A DNA stretch of 64,000 bases from an archaeon. GTDB taxonomy: Archaea > EX4484-52 > WAPT01. The stretch lies in contig JAPDKB010000007.1 in assembly GCA_029258795.1 (NCBI GenBank), positions 246,186 to 310,185 of the forward strand. Direction: 5' to 3'. The notes under the pieces are model-generated. The model was given only the letters and a program-made list of their open reading frames with translations, was not told the DNA's origin and did no database searches. Positions 60,188-64,000 of the stretch are shown one piece after another. The position numbers and the translations under genes are program-made. Position 1 is the first letter of the stretch. The number at the start of each line of letters is the position of its first letter.

Positions 60188-61291
60188 ATGAAGGGAGGGG
60201 AGGATAAGATAAAAATCATAGAAAAAAGAAAGGAAGACCACCTGAAGCTTTGTTTGCGGGATGAGGTTGAGACAGATTTTTCTGCCGGGTTTGAAGATGT
60301 TCATCTCATCCATATGTCTGTGCCGGACTTCGATTTTGATGATGTGGACACCTCCTGCAATTTGTTTGGAAAAAAGATGGATGCTCCGATAATAATTGAG
60401 GCGATGACTGGTGGGGCAGAGATAGCCCACAAGGTCAACACGAACATTGCCAGAGCGGCTGAGGAATGTGGTGTAGCTATGGGTGTTGGTTCTGTCAGAG
60501 CTGCCATCGAGAACAAGGAGCTCTGGTACACGTATCAGGTGAGAGAAGTTGCACCATCCATCCCGCTCATATCCAACCTCGGGCTGGTGCAGTTCTCAAA
60601 CGGATACGGGCTGGATGAAATGGTGGAAGCTGTGGAAGCCATGGAGGCAGATGCTCTTGCCATCCACCTCAACCCGTTGCAGGAGGTTGTGCAGCCGGAA
60701 GGAGATAGGAAATGGAAGAACTCGCTTGATATGGTGTCTGACCTCATGAACCATGTTAACTTCCCCGTAATAGCCAAGGAGACAGGAGCTGGAATCTCTA
60801 GGGAGGTTGCAGTTAAGCTTGAGAAGGCAGGATTTAAAGCCATAGATGTTGGCGGAGTTGGAGGAACTTCATTTGCCATGGTTGAACATTTGAGGCATGA
60901 TGAGGAGAGCAAGAATGAGCTCGGCAGGGTGTTCAAGGATTGGGGTGTGCCAACAGCAATATCCATAGTGGAGTGCAGCATGTCAACCAGCTTGCCAGTC
61001 ATAGCTTCCGGTGGGGTGAGAGGCGGGCTGGATGGGGCTAAAAGCATAGCATTAGGAGCCAGTTATTTTGGTGGAGCAAGACCTTTCCTTAAAGCTGCTA
61101 TGGAAAGCCATGAGAAGGTGAAGGAAATAATCGAGAGGTGGAAAGCCGAGCTCAAGGTTGCGATGTTTCTCGTGGGAGCTAGAAATCTGGAAGAGTTGAA
61201 GAAAAAGAATGTGGTGATTACGGGATTCGTGAAAGAATGGCTGGAGGCGAGAGGAATTAATGTGAAAATATTCGCGAGCAGAGAAAGCTAA
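60188..61291 (+). CDS. fni: Isopentenyl-diphosphate delta-isomerase, type 2
   Basis: This 367-aa FMN-dependent enzyme interconverts IPP and DMAPP for archaeal lipid synthesis. IEKRKEDHLKLCL is the N-terminal substrate motif, APIIIEAMTGGAEIAHKVNT is the FMN-binding MTGG block, and GVGSVRAAIEN, HLNPLQEVVQPEGDR, VIAKETGAGISREVA, DVGGVGGTSFA and ASGGVRGGLDGAKSIALGA follow in family order. All expected motifs are intact and the length is normal. Convergent with eS17. Confidence 0.96.
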   Translation: MKGGEDKIKIIEKRKEDHLKLCLRDEVETDFSAGFEDVHLIHMSVPDFDFDDVDTSCNLFGKKMDAPIIIEAMTGGAEIAHKVNTNIARAAEECGVAMGVGSVRAAIENKELWYTYQVREVAPSIPLISNLGLVQFSNGYGLDEMVEAVEAMEADALAIHLNPLQEVVQPEGDRKWKNSLDMVSDLMNHVNFPVIAKETGAGISREVAVKLEKAGFKAIDVGGVGGTSFAMVEHLRHDEESKNELGRVFKDWGVPTAISIVECSMSTSLPVIASGGVRGGLDGAKSIALGASYFGGARPFLKAAMESHEKVKEIIERWKAELKVAMFLVGARNLEELKKKNVVITGFVKEWLEARGINVKIFASRES

Positions 61292-61300
61292 CCACCAAAT

Positions 61301-61492
61301 TCAGAACTTGCGGTTCTTCACAACTCTGACCATATAACCTGCGACTCTATTCCTGAGCTTTTTGCTGGGAACAACATTCAGCTCCTTCAGCACGGCTTTG
61401 TTGTGGTCAAAGTCATCAGTAAACAAATCCGGATAGCTATCCGCCAACCTCCTCGCAATTTTTTTGACCATGGCCGTTCTTATTCTTCCCAT
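61301..61492 (-). CDS. rps17e: Ribosomal protein eS17
   Basis: This 63-aa protein is archaeal eS17: MGRIRTAMVKKIARRLADSY, DLFTDDFDHNKAVLKEL and KKLRNRVAGYMVRVVKN. It is a small-subunit protein. It is divergent from nop5, with a 66-nt spacer. Confidence 0.95.
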   Translation of the reverse strand: MGRIRTAMVKKIARRLADSYPDLFTDDFDHNKAVLKELNVVPSKKLRNRVAGYMVRVVKNRKF

Positions 61493-61558
61493 GCGCTCTC
61501 ACCACACCAAACATCTTTTGGGTTTACCTTTAAAAATCTTCCTTCCAACACAGCATGT

Positions 61559-62608
61559 ATGACTGGTGTCAAGAAAAAACTCTACATTGCTTCTTCTCCA
61601 GTCGGAATTTTTGCGGTTGATGAGGAAGGTGAGGTTGTGGATGAGATTATTTTTGAGAAAGACGCTGATATCATTGCAAGGAAGCTCATGCTGCTCAGGT
61701 CAAAAGAGCTGGGAGAGGAGGAGAAAAAGCTTGCTGAAAAATACGGGAAGAAGTATGAGCTGATTTTTGAGGTGGAGAAGGAAGGCTTTTCCTTCGAATT
61801 TCCAAATCGGTGTGGAAAGTGGTTGAGGGCAAATCTGGAAAAGCTTGCAAAGAAGCATGGCTTTACCAAGGACAGGAAGAGCTTTGTCAATTTTATGAGT
61901 GATGTGAGCTTTGCGTTCAGCAAGTTGAAGCTCAAGGGTATGGAGGTTGAGGACCGCTTCGTTATCCATCTTGCTGAAACGATAGAGGAACTGGACAAAG
62001 CGATAAACCTTCTTGTGGTGAGGTTGAGGGAATGGTACGGCATGTACTATCCCGAGCTGGTGAGGCAGAAGGAGAATGAGGAAATAGTTGATTATGTTGT
62101 TGAAAAGCTCTACAGGAAGGAGGATAGCATAGGATATGATCTCAAGAAAGACGAGCTTGAAGCCATAAGGACTCTTGCAAAACAGATAAAGGAGATGTAC
62201 GAGCTGAGGGAGAAGTTGAAGAAGGAGCTTGAAAGAAAGATGAAGGAGATCATGCCCAACACGACCCATGTTGTTGGAGCAGAAATCGCGGCAAAGCTTT
62301 TGACCCTTGCTGGAGGGCTGGAGAAGCTCGCAAAGCTGCCTTCCTCCACCATTCAGGTGTTGGGAGCTGAAAAAGCTCTTTTCAGATTCCTCAGCGGGAA
62401 GGGCAAATCTCCAAAGCACGGTGTGATATTTTTAACGCCTTACATACAGAAAGTGCCCAAAAAGGCGAGGGGTAAGATGGCAAGAAAACTCGCTAGCAAG
62501 ATCTCCATCGCTGCTAAGCTCGATTACTTTAACAGGGAGAGGTTTGAAGGTGAGAAGTTGAAGAAGGAGCTTGAGGAGGAAATGGAAAAGCTTATCAAGA
62601 AGGGCTGA
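61559..62608 (+). CDS. nop5: C/D box RNP core protein Nop5 (Nop56/58)
   Basis: The 349-aa product has the Nop family layout: an N-terminal fibrillarin-binding domain, a central coiled coil, and the Nop domain at its end. The latter has HVVGAEIAAKLLTLAGGLEK, LAKLPSSTIQVLGAEKALFR and HGVIFLTPYIQKVPKKARGK. It bridges fibrillarin, L7Ae and guide RNA for 2'-O-methylation. The ATG at 61559 is supported by a TATA box near 61527 and by family length. The stop overlaps the fibrillarin start as ATGCT/TGATG. Confidence 0.95.
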   Translation: MTGVKKKLYIASSPVGIFAVDEEGEVVDEIIFEKDADIIARKLMLLRSKELGEEEKKLAEKYGKKYELIFEVEKEGFSFEFPNRCGKWLRANLEKLAKKHGFTKDRKSFVNFMSDVSFAFSKLKLKGMEVEDRFVIHLAETIEELDKAINLLVVRLREWYGMYYPELVRQKENEEIVDYVVEKLYRKEDSIGYDLKKDELEAIRTLAKQIKEMYELREKLKKELERKMKEIMPNTTHVVGAEIAAKLLTLAGGLEKLAKLPSSTIQVLGAEKALFRFLSGKGKSPKHGVIFLTPYIQKVPKKARGKMARKLASKISIAAKLDYFNRERFEGEKLKKELEEEMEKLIKKG

Positions 62609-63264
62609 TGCTCATGAAGATGCCCGCAAATCTTATCAGGATTGGAAAGAATTTCGCCACGCTTAATGTGTGGAAGCAGAGAGTTTATGATGAAGCCGTA
62701 GTCAAGCATAAGGGTAAGGAGTACAGAATCTGGAACCCTCGCAAAAGCAAGCTGTGCGCAGCTTTACACAAAGGGCTGAAGTTTCTGCCTCTGGATAAGG
62801 GAACAAAAGTGCTTTACCTCGGTATAGCCTCCGGCACTACGGCATCCCACATCTCGGATATTGTGGGTAAGGAAGGTGTGATTTACGGTGTGGAGTTCTC
62901 CCCCAGAGCTCTGCGCGACCTCATGCTCATCTGCAAGAAAAGGAAGAACATAGCCCCAATTCTGGGTGATGCTCGACTACCTTACACCTACGCCAATCTC
63001 GTGGAAGAGGTTGATGTGATTTATGAGGATGTTGCTCAGCCGGATCAGGTGGAGATTCTGAAAAGAAATGCCAAAGCGTTTCTGAAGAAGAATGGCTGGA
63101 TCATGATGGCTGTTAAAGCAAGAAGCATAGACGTCAGCAGGAAGCCCAGAGAGATATTCAGGGACTGCAGAAAAGAGCTGGAAGAGATGTTTGAAATTAA
63201 AGCAGAGTTGAGACTGGAGCCGTTTGAAAAGGATCACGCGTTCTTTGTTGGCAGGATGAAATAA
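62608..63264 (+). CDS. flpA: Fibrillarin, rRNA/tRNA 2'-O-methyltransferase
   Basis: This 218-aa protein has YRIWNPRKSKLCAALHKGL, the SAM site VLYLGIASGTTASHISDIVG, VIYGVEFSPRALRDL, and YEDVAQPDQVEILKRNAKAF with the catalytic Asp, then MMAVKARSID. It methylates ribose at sites set by C/D guide RNAs. It overlaps nop5 by one base; several in-frame ATGs exist (62608, 62614, 62623). Confidence 0.96.
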   Translation: MLMKMPANLIRIGKNFATLNVWKQRVYDEAVVKHKGKEYRIWNPRKSKLCAALHKGLKFLPLDKGTKVLYLGIASGTTASHISDIVGKEGVIYGVEFSPRALRDLMLICKKRKNIAPILGDARLPYTYANLVEEVDVIYEDVAQPDQVEILKRNAKAFLKKNGWIMMAVKARSIDVSRKPREIFRDCRKELEEMFEIKAELRLEPFEKDHAFFVGRMK

Positions 63265-63290
63265 GAGAGGAAGTAAAATAAAAGGCGGGG

Positions 63291-63797
63291 CTACAAATCC
63301 CGGTATTTCTCCTCAAGTCTTCTCTTGATTTCTTCTATGGTTTCGAGTGCGTCCACATACCATCTTCCCAGACGGGTACATCCACCTTCTATTTCCCTGC
63401 AGTAGCCCGGTGACTTCAATTTATCCAGTTCCTGCGGTGATATTTGTTTTGAAATCTCCAAACCCTGATTATAAATCCTTTTCAGTTCCCTGTACAAGTG
63501 GTCAATATCTATTAAAAGTAAACCTATCATTTGATTTCGAGAATTCTCGATCGATTTCTCTATCTGTTCACGTTCATCCTTGGTGAAGTACATGACGCTT
63601 CTATATATTTCTTCCAAACCAACCATGCCCGAAAACACCTTACAATCTGATGCCACGTTGAACTCTGAAGGCAATCCCTCTACACCCTCCTGCTTGTAAA
63701 GTCGATAAAGTGTATGAGGACACCTGCTTGGTATTTCCTCTTTGAGAATACGATGATAAGTATCCACCAGTTCCATTAATTTCTTAATGTTTTCCAT
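63291..63797 (-). CDS. Unknown helical protein
   Basis: This 168-aa protein is almost wholly helical and charged (ENIKKLMELVDTYHRILKEE, LYRELKRIYNQGLEISKQIS) with a few Cys (RCPHTLYRLY, YCREIEGGCTRLG). AAGAGGTGG precedes the ATG. It is convergent with fibrillarin and has no operon partner here. I do not recognise the family. Confidence 0.6.
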   Translation of the reverse strand: MENIKKLMELVDTYHRILKEEIPSRCPHTLYRLYKQEGVEGLPSEFNVASDCKVFSGMVGLEEIYRSVMYFTKDEREQIEKSIENSRNQMIGLLLIDIDHLYRELKRIYNQGLEISKQISPQELDKLKSPGYCREIEGGCTRLGRWYVDALETIEEIKRRLEEKYRDL

Positions 63798-63911
63798 AAC
63801 ACCACCTCTTAAAAGTGGTTAATTTTGAGTTAATGAAATAAACTTAAAATAATTTTTGTTCAGGCAGCAGTCCAAAAAAGTTAATATACCTCTTTCTCCA
63901 TATCATGAAAC

Positions 63912-64000
63912 ATGCTGGCATTCATCAAGGAGATTTATGAGGTAGAGAGCAAAAATCCTGAGGGAAAGGTTGAGAAGAATGTTGTGGAGATAAGGCATGA
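63912..64000 (+). CDS. Start of a gene cut by the right edge, unknown
   Basis: An ATG at 63912 opens a frame that stays open to the window end, reading MLAFIKEIYEVESKNPEGKV and on. TTAATATA lies about 28 nt upstream, as in other leaderless genes of the window. Twenty-nine residues are too few to name it. Confidence 0.5.
   Translation, partial: MLAFIKEIYEVESKNPEGKVEKNVVEIRH

Overview
The window is archaeal chromosome. It carries archaeal/eukaryotic-type ribosomal proteins (eS1, eS8, eS17, eL21, eL37), RNA polymerase subunit Rpo4/F, an Lsm protein, Nop5-fibrillarin, Pus10, a GAN/RecJ-like DHH nuclease, HerA, archaeal ThrRS and type 2 IPP isomerase. Many genes have a TATA box about 25-30 nt before the start codon, i.e. 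leaderless transcripts. The surface proteins (TSP1-like Cys module, TNAHAE-type Cys repeats, a giant Ig-like repeat protein) and the small helical protein families resemble those of DPANN-type archaea, but I cannot fix the lineage from this window. Endonuclease V, family 4 UDG and a TtuA/NcsA-like thiolase fit a thermophile without proving it.

Layout. 1-3.1 kb: an AT-rich restriction-modification island on the minus strand (edge-truncated DNA methyltransferase, DUF262/DUF1524 GmrSD-like nuclease, DpnII-like restriction enzyme, small unknown protein). 3.2-10.1 kb: Toprim protein, nucleotidyltransferase with HhH, an 852-aa TIM-barrel protein with a coiled-coil insert, and a tandem pair of unknown paralogues. 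10.1-15.6 kb: two secreted proteins, one of 1467 aa. 15.6-22.7 kb: ArsR-like regulator, eS1, a GC-rich structured intergenic element, DNA repair genes (GAN, EndoV, UDG) and tRNA modification genes (TtuA-like, TrmI). 22.7-28 kb: Pus10 followed by the conserved eL21-Rpo4-DUF655-KsgA cluster. 28-40.5 kb: housekeeping genes (HerA, MscS, ITPase, tRNA-Gly, eL37-Lsm, eS8-Ogt, MinD-like, a PAP2/lipid-kinase fusion, DUF47-PiT, HD hydrolase, MBL hydrolase), ending in a self-regulated membrane protein/XRE pair. 40.5-44.6 kb: accessory genes (GNAT, large HD protein, tRNA-Gln, a decayed vapBC pair, unknown membrane protein), then thrS.

46.5-59.2 kb is a complete type III-A CRISPR-Cas locus. The csm5-csm4-csm3-csm2-cas10 operon reads leftward and is divergent from cas1-cas2. 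These are followed by a leader and a 35-repeat array, a CARF-HEPN Csm6-like ribonuclease, cas6, and a convergent CARF-HTH regulator (Csa3-like). Cas10 keeps both HD and GGDD motifs, so cyclic oligoadenylate should feed the CARF effector and possibly Csa3. A similar palindrome lies between cas10 and cas1 and upstream of csa3, with a half-site before the csm6-like gene, and a separate 13-bp inverted repeat brackets the csa3 promoter. This suggests a ligand-responsive regulatory circuit for the locus.

59.4-64 kb: membrane protein, IPP isomerase, eS17, the Nop5-fibrillarin operon, and an edge-truncated gene.
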